A stretch of 64,000 nt of DNA. Origin: a bacterium (GTDB taxonomy: Bacteria > Bacillota > Bacilli > Lactobacillales > Streptococcaceae). The DNA is taken from NCBI GenBank assembly GCA_905221035.1, contig CAJNBP010000005.1, forward strand, positions 1-64,000. Direction: 5' to 3'. Positions within the stretch are counted from its first letter, which is position 1. The number at the start of each line of letters is the position of its first letter. The translations under genes were made by a program, and so were the position numbers. This document shows positions 19,652-30,197 of the stretch, one piece after another. The notes under the pieces were generated by a model that did not search any database, was not told the DNA's origin, and was given only the letters and a program-made list of their open reading frames with translations.

Positions 19652-21412
19652 TTATTCTTCTGCTTCATCTTCTGTAAACTGACTGTTATAAAGGTCAGCG
19701 TAGAAGCCTCCTTGTGCCATCAGCTCATCATGATTGCCTTGTTCGATGATATTGCCATCTTTCATGACAAGAATCAAGTCAGCATTTCGGATAGTAGACA
19801 AGCGGTGGGCGATGACAAAGGAAGTTCTTCCCTCCATCAATCGGTCCATGGCTTTCTGGATCAATTCCTCTGTACGGGTATCAACCGAAGAGGTCGCCTC
19901 ATCCAAAATCAAGAGCGGCGCATCTTTCAGCAAAGCACGAGCAATGGTCAAGAGTTGTTTTTGTCCGACAGACAAGGTCACTGTATCATCCAAGACGGTA
20001 TCGTAACCATCTGGTAGGGTCATGATAAAGTGGTGAATCCCTACAGCCTTGCTGGCTTCAATCACACGCTCATCACTAATACCTGTTTGGTTATAGATGA
20101 GATTGTCGCGAATGGTTCCTTCAAAGAGCCAAGTATCCTGCAAGACCATTGAAAAGGCATCGTGTACTTCCGAACGCTTCATCTCCTTAGTATCCACGCC
20201 ATCAATGCGGATACTTCCCTTATCAATCTCATAAAACTTCATCAAAAGATTGACAATGGTTGTCTTACCAGCTCCTGTCGGTCCGACAATGGCGACCTTT
20301 TGACCTGCATGAGCTGTCGCAGAAAAGTCATGGATAATGGTTCGCTCTGGTGTGTAACCAAAGGAAACTCGATCAAAGACTACTTGACCTTTCATATCGC
20401 TCAATTGTCTTTCTTTATGGGATTCGTCTTCCATTTCCTCTTCACCTAAGAATTCGAAGACACGCCCCATGGCTGCACTAGCCTGCTGAAGACTGGTAAT
20501 CCCTTGAGCAATTTGCGAAAGGGGCTGAGAAAAGATACGAACGTAGGCCATAAAAGCAACGATAATCCCGATACTAATCTGCCCATTCAAGGCCAAGGCT
20601 GCACCAACGATAATCACTAAAGCATAGCTAAAGTTCCCGATAAACATCATAATCGGCATCATAATCCCTGAAATAAACTGAGATTTCCAGATACTATCAT
20701 ACAGACGATGGTTTAATGTCGCAAATTCTTCTTTCGTACTCTCGATAGCATTGTAACTGGTCACCACATTATGGCCAGAGTACATTTCCTCCACATAGCC
20801 ATTGACAGCTGCCAAATCCTGTTGTTGACTCTTAAAGAAGCCCTGCGATTTGCCCATAAAGACGGACACGAAAGCAAAACCGATAAGGGTTGAAACAACC
20901 GTCACTAAGGCTAAAATCCAGTTCATCCCAAACATGGTTACCAAGACTGCCACGACCAATAAAGTGGATGAAAGAACTGTCCCCAGACTTTGATTGAGGG
21001 ACTGGGCTGCAGTGTCAACGTCATTAGTCACACGAGACAAGGTATCTCCTTGAGAATGTCCATCAAAATACCCCAATGGAAGACGATTAATTTTCTCTGC
21101 AATCGCTCTTCTCAAGCGCTCTGAAAAACGTTGAATGGCTGTCGTAAACAGAAAGGCCTGCAAATAATTTGATAGAAGCCCGATTACATAGATGACAGCC
21201 AAAAAACTACCAATGGCTGCAACCGCAGCGACATCCACACTTGTTCCTAGGCCACTGGCAATAATATTGGTCATTTCCTTGATACGAGTTGGCCCATAAA
21301 CAGTAATGATGTTGGATAAGATTGTTGCTAGAAAGGCTATCAGAAGGGCAAACTGGAGACCTGCAAGATAGGGTTTACTCTGTTCCCAGAGCGACATTTT
21401 TTTATTTTCCAT
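19652..21412 (-). CDS. ABC exporter subunit with canonical ATPase site (LmrD-like)
   Basis: Half of a heterodimeric ABC exporter, 586 residues: six membrane helices (about 20-300) and one nucleotide-binding domain. Walker A is GPTGAGKTT, the signature LSVGQKQLLTIARAL, Walker B LLILDEATSSVD with the catalytic Glu, and the switch His is in VIAHRLST. I chose the ATG at 21412, where AAGGAGG is 9 bases upstream, over an upstream in-frame start. It overlaps the partner gene by 11 bases. Homologues (LmrCD, BmrCD, YheHI) export drugs; the substrate here is unknown. Confidence 0.88.
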   Translation of the reverse strand: MENKKMSLWEQSKPYLAGLQFALLIAFLATILSNIITVYGPTRIKEMTNIIASGLGTSVDVAAVAAIGSFLAVIYVIGLLSNYLQAFLFTTAIQRFSERLRRAIAEKINRLPLGYFDGHSQGDTLSRVTNDVDTAAQSLNQSLGTVLSSTLLVVAVLVTMFGMNWILALVTVVSTLIGFAFVSVFMGKSQGFFKSQQQDLAAVNGYVEEMYSGHNVVTSYNAIESTKEEFATLNHRLYDSIWKSQFISGIMMPIMMFIGNFSYALVIIVGAALALNGQISIGIIVAFMAYVRIFSQPLSQIAQGITSLQQASAAMGRVFEFLGEEEMEDESHKERQLSDMKGQVVFDRVSFGYTPERTIIHDFSATAHAGQKVAIVGPTGAGKTTIVNLLMKFYEIDKGSIRIDGVDTKEMKRSEVHDAFSMVLQDTWLFEGTIRDNLIYNQTGISDERVIEASKAVGIHHFIMTLPDGYDTVLDDTVTLSVGQKQLLTIARALLKDAPLLILDEATSSVDTRTEELIQKAMDRLMEGRTSFVIAHRLSTIRNADLILVMKDGNIIEQGNHDELMAQGGFYADLYNSQFTEDEAEE

Positions 21413-23171
21413 GTTCCAATTCCTCCTTCGATAATTGTGAATAGGCAATTTCTTGGTAAACTTCGTTGGTAGCTAGAAGTTCCTTGTGGGTGCCTTGTCC
21501 CACGACTTTCCCTTGATCCAAGACCAAAATCAAATCTGCATCCATAATAGTTGAAATACGCTGTGCTACGATAAGCTTGGTCATAGACTTTGTTTTCTCT
21601 GCTAGCTCTTGGCGTAGGACACGATCTGTCTTGTAGTCCAAGGCTGAGAAGGAGTCATCAAAGATGAGGATTTCTGGCTTCCGAGCCAAGGCACGCGCAA
21701 TGGCCAGACGCTGTCTTTGTCCACCTGAGAAGTTGGTTCCTCCTTGGGCTACTTCTGACGCCAAGCCCGCTTCCTTGTCTTCAATAAAGTTCTTAGACTG
21801 GGCTAATTCCAAGGCTTGCCACATAGCTTGTTCACTAAGCGGTGTTTCTTGACTGTGTCCAAAGTCTAGATTGCCCTTGATATCACCTGAAAAGAGAACA
21901 GCTTTTTGTGGAATATACCCAACCTTGTTGCGCAAATCTTCCAAACCGTAGTCTTGAACATTGACACCGTCTACTAGAATTTCTCCTGCGGATACATCAT
22001 AGAAACGTGGAATCAGATTGACTAGAGTTGATTTACCAGAACCAGTTGAGCCTATAAAAGCCACTGTTTGACCCGCTTCTGCTCTAAAGCTGACATGCTC
22101 GATAACCGCCTCCGAATTTGCCGCATAGCGGAAGGTCACATCCTTAAACTCGACCTGACCTTTGAGATTTTCATCAGCAAACTGCACTTGAGCAGGATTT
22201 TTGATAGAAGAATGCAAATCTAGAACCTGATTAATCCGCTTAGCAGATACCATAGTTCGAGGAAGAACGATGAAGAGCGCCCCCATGAGAAGGAAGCCCA
22301 TAACAACCTGCATGGCATAAGACATGAAAACAACCATGTCACTAAAGAGAGGCAGACGAGCTGTCGGAGCAGCATCGTTAATCACATAGGCACCAATCCA
22401 GTAAATCGCCACACTCAAACCACTTGAAATCCCCATCATGATAGGATTTAAAATAGCCATGAGACGGTTGACAAACAAATTCAAGCGTGTCAGCTCATCA
22501 TTTGCTGCTGCAAATTTTTCATCTTGGTACTTTTCAGCATTGTAGGCACGAACAACGCGAATACCTGTTAAACTTTCACGAGTAATGCTATTCAGTTTAT
22601 CAGTCAAACTTTGAATCAAGGACTGTTTTGGAAAGGCTAGCGTCATCAAAACGGTTGTCATCAAAACATTGACAATCACTGCCACAAGTACCGCCCAGAG
22701 CCAGTATTCTGAATGGCCTAAAATCTTCCCGATGGCCCAGATAGCCATAATCGGACCACGCGTAACCACTTGTAATCCCATGGTAATCAGCATCTGAACT
22801 TGAGTAATATCATTGGTGGTACGAGTTAGGAGGCTGGGAATAGAGAATTTCTTAATCTCTGTCTGTGAGTAGTCTAAAACTCGGTTAAAAATATCACTTC
22901 TCAGCCTACTAGTATAAGAAGCGGCCACTCTGGATGCAAAAAATCCAACTGCAACTGCGGACAAGAAGGCAAAAAAGGACATTCCAACCATCATACCTGC
23001 TGGTTGCCATAACTCATCCAAGTTGGTTCCTTGACTTCCTAGCAAATCCGTAATTTTCGAGATATAGGTCGGAACTTCCAACTCTAGATAGACCGAAAAG
23101 CAGGTAAAGAGAATGGCTAGTAAAATCATCCCCCATTCTTTTCTACTAATTCGCTTAGCTAATTTCTTCAT
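21402..23171 (-). CDS. ABC exporter subunit with degenerate ATPase site (LmrC-like)
   Basis: Second half-transporter, 589 residues, with six membrane helices and one ATPase domain. Walker A GSTGSGKST and signature FSGGQRQRLAIARAL are intact, but Walker B reads ILIFDDSFSALD (Asp in place of the catalytic Glu) and the H-loop position is Gln (VAQRIST). This asymmetry is typical of the C-type subunit in heterodimeric exporters. It overlaps marR by 17 bases upstream and its partner by 11 downstream, so all three are coupled. Confidence 0.88.
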   Translation of the reverse strand: MKKLAKRISRKEWGMILLAILFTCFSVYLELEVPTYISKITDLLGSQGTNLDELWQPAGMMVGMSFFAFLSAVAVGFFASRVAASYTSRLRSDIFNRVLDYSQTEIKKFSIPSLLTRTTNDITQVQMLITMGLQVVTRGPIMAIWAIGKILGHSEYWLWAVLVAVIVNVLMTTVLMTLAFPKQSLIQSLTDKLNSITRESLTGIRVVRAYNAEKYQDEKFAAANDELTRLNLFVNRLMAILNPIMMGISSGLSVAIYWIGAYVINDAAPTARLPLFSDMVVFMSYAMQVVMGFLLMGALFIVLPRTMVSAKRINQVLDLHSSIKNPAQVQFADENLKGQVEFKDVTFRYAANSEAVIEHVSFRAEAGQTVAFIGSTGSGKSTLVNLIPRFYDVSAGEILVDGVNVQDYGLEDLRNKVGYIPQKAVLFSGDIKGNLDFGHSQETPLSEQAMWQALELAQSKNFIEDKEAGLASEVAQGGTNFSGGQRQRLAIARALARKPEILIFDDSFSALDYKTDRVLRQELAEKTKSMTKLIVAQRISTIMDADLILVLDQGKVVGQGTHKELLATNEVYQEIAYSQLSKEELEHGK

Positions 23172-23616
23172 TCTCTCCTCCTATTCTCTTGATATTTTCC
23201 TGTAGTTGATTGAGGACTTTCTCAAAAATCAGTAATTCATCTTCATCAATGTCTGCCATCAACTGGTTGTCAATACGTTCAAAGAAGGCTTTAACCTGCT
23301 TCATTTGAGAACGCGATTTGTCCGTCAGACGAACAAACTTAGCCCGCTTATCGCTAGAACTCGCCTCCAATTCCACCAAACCATTTTGCACCATACGCTT
23401 GACCAAGTTACTCGCCACAGACTTGGTAATATTGAGTTCCTGCTCGATATCTTTAATCAAGACCAAGTTTTGGTTTTCCTCACGACTATCCAAAAAACGT
23501 ACAACCTGGCCTTGTGGTCCACCCATAAATTCAATGCCGCAACGTTTGGCTTCCTTTTGCACCATCAAATGAATCTGGTGACCAAAACGCTTAAAGACCA
23601 ACATCGGTTTATCCAT
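23155..23616 (-). CDS. MarR-family transcriptional regulator
   Basis: A 153-residue winged-helix repressor-type protein. The recognition region is IEQELNITKSVASNLVKRMVQNGLVELEASSSDKRAKFVRLT (about 57-99), with the DxR wing. First gene of the operon with the two ABC exporter genes, overlapping the next by 17 bases; it very likely controls them and itself. Three related palindromes surround its promoter. AAAGGAG is 7 bases before the ATG. The inducer cannot be read from sequence. Confidence 0.9.
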   Translation of the reverse strand: MDKPMLVFKRFGHQIHLMVQKEAKRCGIEFMGGPQGQVVRFLDSREENQNLVLIKDIEQELNITKSVASNLVKRMVQNGLVELEASSSDKRAKFVRLTDKSRSQMKQVKAFFERIDNQLMADIDEDELLIFEKVLNQLQENIKRIGGENEEIS

Positions 23617-23641
23617 ACTATCTCCTTTCTAACTATCACAT

Positions 23642-23661
23642 TTAGTTCCCCTAGGAACTAA
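23642..23661. promoter_or_regulatory. Operator 1 of marR (palindrome)
   Basis: TTAGTTCCCCTAGGAACTAA: half-sites TTAGTTCC/GGAACTAA around a 4-bp centre, in the 5' leader. Confidence 0.7.
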
Positions 23662-23664
23662 TTA

Positions 23665-23680
23665 AGTTTTCATGAGAACT
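23665..23680. promoter_or_regulatory. Operator 2 of marR (palindrome)
   Basis: AGTTTTCATGAGAACT directly abuts the -10. Its centre is 21 bp from that of operator 1. Confidence 0.65.
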
Positions 23681-23708
23681 ATTTTACCACTTTGAAAAGA
23701 GATGTCAA
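23681..23708 (-). promoter_or_regulatory. marR operon promoter
   Basis: TTGACA (23703-23708), 16-bp spacer, extended -10 TGGTAAAAT (hexamer 23681-23686). Confidence 0.75.
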
Positions 23709-23714
23709 GAAAAA

Positions 23715-23730
23715 AGTTTCCTAGAGAACT
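23715..23730. promoter_or_regulatory. Operator 3 of marR (palindrome)
   Basis: AGTTTCCTAGAGAACT, just above the -35; same half-sites as operators 1 and 2. Confidence 0.65.
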
Positions 23731-23741
23731 ATTTTCTTGAT

Positions 23742-23777
23742 TAAAAAAATCCCAAGTGACTTTCTCACTTAGGATCA
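23742..23777 (-). terminator. yebC terminator
   Basis: 11-bp stem ATCCTAAGTGA/TCACTTGGGAT (one G-U pair) followed by T7 leftward. Confidence 0.85.
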
Positions 23778-23793
23778 TGTTTTCTAGGTCAAA

Positions 23794-24510
23794 TTAGAAT
23801 CCATCTACGTTCGTATAAATCTTTTGGACGTCTTCGTCGTCTTCAAGAACGCTGTAAAGTTTTTCAAAGGTTTCAAGGTCTTCGCCTGACAATTCCACTT
23901 CTGACTGAGGAATCATTTCCAATTCTGTCACTTGGAATTCTTCGACACCTGACGCACGAAGGGCAACGATAGCCTTGTGAAGGTCAGTTGGAGCTGTGTA
24001 AACAGTGATTGTTCCTTCTTCTGCCTCTACATCGTCCACATCCACATCTGCTTCTAGCAATTGCTCAAAGACCGCGTCCGCATCTTCACCAGCAAATACA
24101 ATCACACCCTTGTTGTCAAAGAGGTAAGAAACTGAACCTGAAGCACCCATGTTTCCACCGTTTTTACCAAAGGCAGCACGAACATTAGCTGCTGTACGGT
24201 TAACGTTAGAAGTCAAAGTATCAACGATCAGCATAGAACCGTTTGGTCCAAAACCTTCGTAACGTCCTTCTGTAAAGGTTTCGTCTGTATTTCCTTTTGC
24301 TTTATCAATCGCTTTATCGATAACGTGTTTTGGCACTTGTGCTTGTTTAGCACGGTCGATAACGAATTTCAAAGCAGTGTTTGATTCTGGGTCTGGATCA
24401 CCTTTTTTAGCTGCTACATAGATTTCTACACCAAATTTTGCATATACTTTAGAGTTAGCTCCATCTTTAGCCGTTTTCTTGGCTACGATATTGGCCCATT
24501 TACGTCCCAT
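23794..24510 (-). CDS. yebC: YebC/PmpR (TACO1-like) family protein
   Basis: A 238-residue cytosolic protein with the family opening [27 protein letters not shown]. Members are described as transcription regulators and, more recently, as ribosome-associated factors that help at difficult peptide sequences. The firmicute form begins GRKW rather than GHSKW as in the other subfamily, which fits. AAGGAG is 7 bases upstream. Monocistronic with its own promoter and terminator. Confidence 0.93.
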   Translation of the reverse strand: MGRKWANIVAKKTAKDGANSKVYAKFGVEIYVAAKKGDPDPESNTALKFVIDRAKQAQVPKHVIDKAIDKAKGNTDETFTEGRYEGFGPNGSMLIVDTLTSNVNRTAANVRAAFGKNGGNMGASGSVSYLFDNKGVIVFAGEDADAVFEQLLEADVDVDDVEAEEGTITVYTAPTDLHKAIVALRASGVEEFQVTELEMIPQSEVELSGEDLETFEKLYSVLEDDEDVQKIYTNVDGF

Positions 24511-24545
24511 TAGGAATCTCCTTTTTTCACATTTTAATCTTTCTT

Positions 24546-24574
24546 ATTATAACACAAGTTTTTTCGATTTTCAC
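24546..24574 (-). promoter_or_regulatory. yebC promoter
   Basis: GTGAAA (24569-24574), 17-bp spacer, extended -10 TGTTATAAT (hexamer 24546-24551). Confidence 0.6.
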
Positions 24575-24606
24575 TAGAGGAAATAGATTTTATTCAGTAA
24601 ATCAAG

Positions 24607-25977
24607 CTATAATGACACTTTTGTTGCCAAGATGGTCTTGCCTTCTTTTATCAAGGGATGACGGAACAGTGAGAAATAGAGTTGGATGGTCATGGCAACC
24701 CAGATAAGGGGTTCGCAGAGGATAACACCCTTATAGCCTGCCCAAGGAATAATCAAGACCACAAAAGCAATTTTCCCGATTAGTTCAATAAAGCTAGAAA
24801 CTAGAGGAAGGATCTTTTGCCCCAAGCCCTGCAAGCAATTGCGATAAATCAACAAGAGGCTCAAAATAGGATAAAAGGCTGAGCTGATTTGCAGGTAGAG
24901 ACTACCATTTTCTACCAGGTATCCATCCGTCGAACTGGCCAAGAAGGAAACCAAGGCAGGACTGGCAAAAAAGAGGAAGACACAAACAAACACTGCCCAG
25001 GACATACTTAAACGACTGCCGATTCGAAGACCTTGAACAATGCGGTCTGGTCGCTTGGCACCAAGATTCTGAGAAGCAAAGGTCGTCATCGAGGCAGAAA
25101 TAGCAGTCATAGGAAGAAGGGCGAAGGCCATAATCCGTCGAGCGGACGTTTGGGCACTAATAATCACGGCACCAAAGGTATTAACAGAAGACTGTAAAAT
25201 CACACTGCCAATGGACACAATCGAGCTCATCAAGCCCATAGCCAAACCTTGCTCCAAGAGATCAGCGTACAAGGCCTTGTCCCATTTAAAATGTTTCAGT
25301 TGAGGTAGAAGTTCTGGAACACTCTTGCGTATATAGTAGAAACAGAGAACCGCTGATAAGCCTTGCGAAATGATGGTAGCAAGGCCCGCAGATTGAACTC
25401 CCAGATGCAGTTGCGTAATAAAATACAAATCCAGAACCACATTAACCAAAGCAGAGAAAATCAGAAAGCCAAGCGCTGCTAGACTGTCCCCAATGGACCG
25501 CAACAAGCCTGCAAAAAGATTATAGGCAAAGCTGACACCGACACAGGTCACAATCATAGAAATATATTGATAGGACTGAGGGAGGATTTCAGCAGGGGTA
25601 TCTAAGTATTGCAAGAGAGGATACAAACCAAGAAAGCCCAGTAGCATCACTACAACACTCAAAAGAGCACCTAAGATCCAGGTGGCTGCTACTGCTTCCT
25701 TGATTTTAGTGAAATTTCGAGCCCCATAATAGCGAGCAATGACAATCCCCATCCCATTACCAACACCAAGTGTAAAGCCTATAATCAAGTCAAAAATAGC
25801 AGTTGTAGCCCCCACCGACGCCAAGGAATCTTGACCAAGGAATCGTCCAACAATCAAGACATCAGCAGTGTTATAGAGCTGTTGGAAAATATTGGATAGC
25901 AAGATTGGGAAGGCAAAACTCAAAAGCGAGGGAAGAATAGGACCATGAATCAAATCCACTGTTCGTTTTTTATTCAT
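24607..25977 (-). CDS. dinF: MATE-family efflux protein DinF
   Basis: A 456-residue multidrug/toxin extrusion membrane protein with about 12 helices in two repeats; each half starts with the family pattern (PILLSNIFQQLYNTADVLIVGRFLG near 20, and a matching half near 240). In S. pneumoniae dinF follows recA in the late competence operon cinA-recA-dinF-lytA. Here it again follows recA, after a 114-bp gap with a terminator hairpin, but the next gene is yebC, not lytA. Confidence 0.88.
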   Translation of the reverse strand: MNKKRTVDLIHGPILPSLLSFAFPILLSNIFQQLYNTADVLIVGRFLGQDSLASVGATTAIFDLIIGFTLGVGNGMGIVIARYYGARNFTKIKEAVAATWILGALLSVVVMLLGFLGLYPLLQYLDTPAEILPQSYQYISMIVTCVGVSFAYNLFAGLLRSIGDSLAALGFLIFSALVNVVLDLYFITQLHLGVQSAGLATIISQGLSAVLCFYYIRKSVPELLPQLKHFKWDKALYADLLEQGLAMGLMSSIVSIGSVILQSSVNTFGAVIISAQTSARRIMAFALLPMTAISASMTTFASQNLGAKRPDRIVQGLRIGSRLSMSWAVFVCVFLFFASPALVSFLASSTDGYLVENGSLYLQISSAFYPILSLLLIYRNCLQGLGQKILPLVSSFIELIGKIAFVVLIIPWAGYKGVILCEPLIWVAMTIQLYFSLFRHPLIKEGKTILATKVSL

Positions 25978-26055
25978 AAGACTATTATATCAGCTTTCTA
26001 GAGGAGCGACAAGAAACAGCAAACTTTGCGCGAGCTGAGAACCAGAACAAGGCAA

Positions 26056-26085
26056 CGAAAAAGCAGTGGATTTCTCCACTACTTT
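26056..26085 (-). terminator. recA terminator (partial read-through expected)
   Basis: 8-bp stem GTAGTGGA/TCCACTGC followed by T5 leftward, between recA and dinF. Confidence 0.75.
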
Positions 26086-26091
26086 AACAAC

Positions 26092-27258
<1,167 letters not shown>

Positions 27259-27312
27259 TCTATTCTCCTACATTCTAATGGTCCTCAGACCTATCTACTA
27301 TTATATCAAAAG

Positions 27313-28569
27313 TTAGTCACTTAATAAAGCCTTGCGAACTAGGTTAAAGGCATGCATAACCGCAATGTGACGTACATCTGCTCGACTTCTACCTCCAATA
27401 TTCACCTTGATGACCTCAGTTCCTTTCTCTTTAGCCAAGCCTATGAAAACTGTCCCAGCTGGGTGCCCTTCTAGGCTATCTGGTCCTGCTACTCCAGTCA
27501 AACTAATACCATAATCTGACTGAGTCTTGCTTCGTGCCTGCTCAGCCATCTTCTGGGCTGTAAATGCAGACACAACACCATATTCTTCCAAATCCTTGGC
27601 AGGAATATCCAACATCTTTGATTTTTCCTCCAAGCTATAGGTCACAAAACCACCCTTAAATATACTTGAAGCTCCTGAAAAAGCCGCCACAGTAGCTTGA
27701 AAAAGCCCTGCCGTCAAACTCTCTGCAGCCGTGATGGTTTTCCCTTGCTTTTTCAGTACTTCTACCACAATACTGGCCAAACTAGTCTCTTCCCCATAAC
27801 CATAACAAAGTTCTCGTAAATAAAGGCCTTCAAAAGTCTGGTGGTTCAAAATTTGATTTTCCAAGATATCCAGCGCTTGATTCGCCTCTTCTTGACTACT
27901 AGCCTTTGTTGACAGGCGCAGAGTGACTTCTCCTGTCTTGGCATAAGGGGCCAAGGTCGGATCAGTTTGATGGTCAATCAAATCCGCCAAAATGGTCACC
28001 AACTGACTTTCGCCAATTCCAAAGAAACGAAGAACTCGGGAATACAGCTTGCTCCCTGTCATCAACTTGGGTAAAAGTTGGTTTAAAACCATAGGTTTCA
28101 ATTCACTTGGTGGACCAGGAAGGACGACGTAGGTCACTCCGTCTACTTCTAAGATTCCTCCCACTGCCAACCCTGTTTCGTTTGGCAACGGAGTCGCCCC
28201 TTCTACAATTTGAGCTTGTCTTTCATTATTCGGTGTTCGGGCATAGTCTGGTCTCTGGGCAAAAAAGACATCCAACTTCTCCTGCGCCTGAGGATCGAAG
28301 ACTAATTCTTTCCCTAAAAATTTAGCTAGAGTTTGTTTGGTCAAATCGTCCTCAGTCGGTCCCAAACCACCTGTCAAAATCACCAGACTGCTACGTTGAC
28401 TGGCAATCTCAAGCAGGGACAAGAGACGAACTTCATTGTCTCCTACAGCCGTCTGAAAATATACATCTACCCCAATCTCAGCTAGTTTTTCCGATAAAAA
28501 CTGAGCATTGGTATTGACAATCTGTCCTGTCAAAATCTCTGTTCCAACAGCAATGATTTCTGCTTTCAT
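27313..28569 (-). CDS. cinA: Competence-damage-inducible protein CinA
   Basis: A 418-residue two-domain protein: an N-terminal MoCF-biosynthesis-like (COG1058) domain with [11 protein letters not shown] at about 72-82, and a C-terminal nicotinamide-nucleotide amidase (PncC) domain with [10 protein letters not shown] and GVAGPD. In pneumococcus it is induced late in competence and helps RecA at the membrane. GTAGGAGGAAAC is the ribosome site. A competence box lies 18 bp above the ATG. First gene of the cinA-recA(-dinF) unit. Confidence 0.95.
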   Translation of the reverse strand: MKAEIIAVGTEILTGQIVNTNAQFLSEKLAEIGVDVYFQTAVGDNEVRLLSLLEIASQRSSLVILTGGLGPTEDDLTKQTLAKFLGKELVFDPQAQEKLDVFFAQRPDYARTPNNERQAQIVEGATPLPNETGLAVGGILEVDGVTYVVLPGPPSELKPMVLNQLLPKLMTGSKLYSRVLRFFGIGESQLVTILADLIDHQTDPTLAPYAKTGEVTLRLSTKASSQEEANQALDILENQILNHQTFEGLYLRELCYGYGEETSLASIVVEVLKKQGKTITAAESLTAGLFQATVAAFSGASSIFKGGFVTYSLEEKSKMLDIPAKDLEEYGVVSAFTAQKMAEQARSKTQSDYGISLTGVAGPDSLEGHPAGTVFIGLAKEKGTEVIKVNIGGRSRADVRHIAVMHAFNLVRKALLSD

Positions 28570-28586
28570 GTTTCCTCCTACCTATC

Positions 28587-28594
28587 TATTCGTA
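28587..28594 (-). promoter_or_regulatory. ComX (sigma-X) competence box of cinA
   Basis: The leftward strand reads TACGAATA, identical to the streptococcal cin-box core, 17 bp before the ATG. Only one copy was noticed in the window. Confidence 0.9.
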
Positions 28595-28600
28595 TTTTTT

Positions 28601-28634
28601 TGAAAAAATCGCAGGAAATTTCCCACGATTGATT
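28601..28634 (-). terminator. lytR terminator
   Basis: AATCGTGGGAAATTTCCTGCGATT hairpin (arms of about 10 bp) with T6 leftward. It separates lytR from the cinA competence promoter. Confidence 0.85.
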
Positions 28635-28654
28635 TTTTATTTGTATCAAGAAAG

Positions 28655-29671
28655 TTAATTATCTTCGTCACTAACAGGCACCCGTCCAAACAAATCTTCA
28701 AATAAGACAACATTTGTTTCAAGCTGAGTGACTTCTTCTTGTCCCAAAGAACGTCGCAATATATTCTGCATTTCCAACATGTGCTCTCTCGAAACAATCT
28801 GGTAAGAGATACCTTGCAACATCTCTCCTTCACCCTTCAATTGTTGAGATTCAATGGTTTTAAATGAATCTTTATAGCCCAACAAGCTCGGAATACTTTT
28901 CGCAGACAAATCAATATTAGTCTGCATATTAGTACTTAGAGCTTTTAAAATAGATTGATAGTGACTGACACTATTCAAACTAAGAACTTTTTCAACAACT
29001 TTTTGAATGACTTCACGCTGACGCTTTTGACGACCATAGTCTCCTTCTGGGTCTTGATAACGCATGCGTGAATAAACAAGTGCTTCTTCTCCATTTATTG
29101 TCTGCTCTCCAACACCGATAGAAATGGTGTTAAATTCTTCTTGGTCACTGATAGAAATCGGGAAACCTAGTGTATTATTGACCGTAATACCCCCCACTGC
29201 ATCTACCAATTGTTGCAATCCTTGCATATTGACCATAATATATCGATCGATATGGATATTCATCATCTTTTGAATTGTTTCTATAGCAAGTTCTGCTCCA
29301 CCACCAGCATAGGCAGCGTTTAACTTCGCTTCTTCAATACTACCATCTTTATGTTGAATTTTAGTCAGGATATCACGTTCCAAACTCAACATCATGGTCT
29401 TCTTAGTATGTGGATTGACAGTCAAGAGAATCATGGAATCACTATTTCCAGCCCACTGATCTGTACGCTCTACATTCCCAGTATCAACCCCCATCAACAG
29501 AATGGTCAAAGGTTCTGTTGCTTCAATAACCTTGGTTTCTTCTCCGATTTTTTTATAGGTCTTTGATAAGGTTTGTGTGCCTTGCTGATAAATAGTATAA
29601 GCAAAAACACCGACACCCAAAACTGTCACAGCTAGAAAAGCTAATACCATTCCAATAATTTTTTTAACCAT
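28655..29671 (-). CDS. lytR: LytR-CpsA-Psr family wall polymer transferase
   Basis: Membrane-anchored phosphotransferase that joins teichoic acid or other polyprenyl-linked polymers to peptidoglycan. 338 residues: a short cytoplasmic start, one membrane helix (about 5-27), then the extracellular LCP domain with LLMGVDTG (57-64), SDSMILLTVNP and the arginine-rich YSRMRYQDPEGDYGRQKRQ stretch that binds the lipid pyrophosphate. It starts 7 bp after the acetyltransferase stop. The ribosome site is weak, so coupling to the upstream gene is likely. Confidence 0.93.
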   Translation of the reverse strand: MVKKIIGMVLAFLAVTVLGVGVFAYTIYQQGTQTLSKTYKKIGEETKVIEATEPLTILLMGVDTGNVERTDQWAGNSDSMILLTVNPHTKKTMMLSLERDILTKIQHKDGSIEEAKLNAAYAGGGAELAIETIQKMMNIHIDRYIMVNMQGLQQLVDAVGGITVNNTLGFPISISDQEEFNTISIGVGEQTINGEEALVYSRMRYQDPEGDYGRQKRQREVIQKVVEKVLSLNSVSHYQSILKALSTNMQTNIDLSAKSIPSLLGYKDSFKTIESQQLKGEGEMLQGISYQIVSREHMLEMQNILRRSLGQEEVTQLETNVVLFEDLFGRVPVSDEDN

Positions 29672-29678
29672 ATTTCTA

Positions 29679-30197
29679 CTAATCTATCAGTTTACCCATC
29701 AAGTAAACATCGATAAATTTCCCTTCTTCTATATATGCTCCACGCTCTTGGCGACCTTCAATTATAAAGCCATGCTTCTGATAAAGATGGACTGCAGCTT
29801 GATTACGAGTTTGGACAGTCAGTTGGAGACGACGCAGAATGCCACTTGTTTGTGCCCACTCTATCGCTTCCTCTAGCAAAAAACTTCCCAATCCATTATT
29901 CCAATATCTTTTTCCAATCACAATGAAGAGATCTCCAATATGACGGACTCTCTTGCGCTGGTCAGCTGTAACATTTACAATACCAGCAATTTTATCATTT
30001 AAGAATGCTAGTAAGGTTATCTGATTGTCCGAACTAGCTTGCTTGTTGAGGAATATTTCCATCTCCTCACTGGTCAAGAGAATACCATCTCCGTCTAGGC
30101 TGGTAAAATCTGTCTCCAAACTTACACGATTTAAAAAAGCCACTAATTCAGCTGCATCTTTAGGCTCTGCTTCCCTAATGAGCAATTCATACTCCAT
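29679..30197 (-). CDS. GNAT-family N-acetyltransferase
   Basis: A 172-residue acetyl-CoA-dependent transferase; the acetyl-CoA-binding region is IVIGKRYWNNGLGSFLLEEAIEWA (about 92-115), followed by the C-terminal strand motif QAAVHLYQKHGF. Substrate unknown. It overlaps tsaE by 11 bases and is followed by lytR, so it is a middle gene of tsaE-GNAT-lytR. Its partnership with TsaE recalls RimI-like proteins, but the sequence is not that of RimI. Confidence 0.88.
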   Translation of the reverse strand: MEYELLIREAEPKDAAELVAFLNRVSLETDFTSLDGDGILLTSEEMEIFLNKQASSDNQITLLAFLNDKIAGIVNVTADQRKRVRHIGDLFIVIGKRYWNNGLGSFLLEEAIEWAQTSGILRRLQLTVQTRNQAAVHLYQKHGFIIEGRQERGAYIEEGKFIDVYLMGKLID

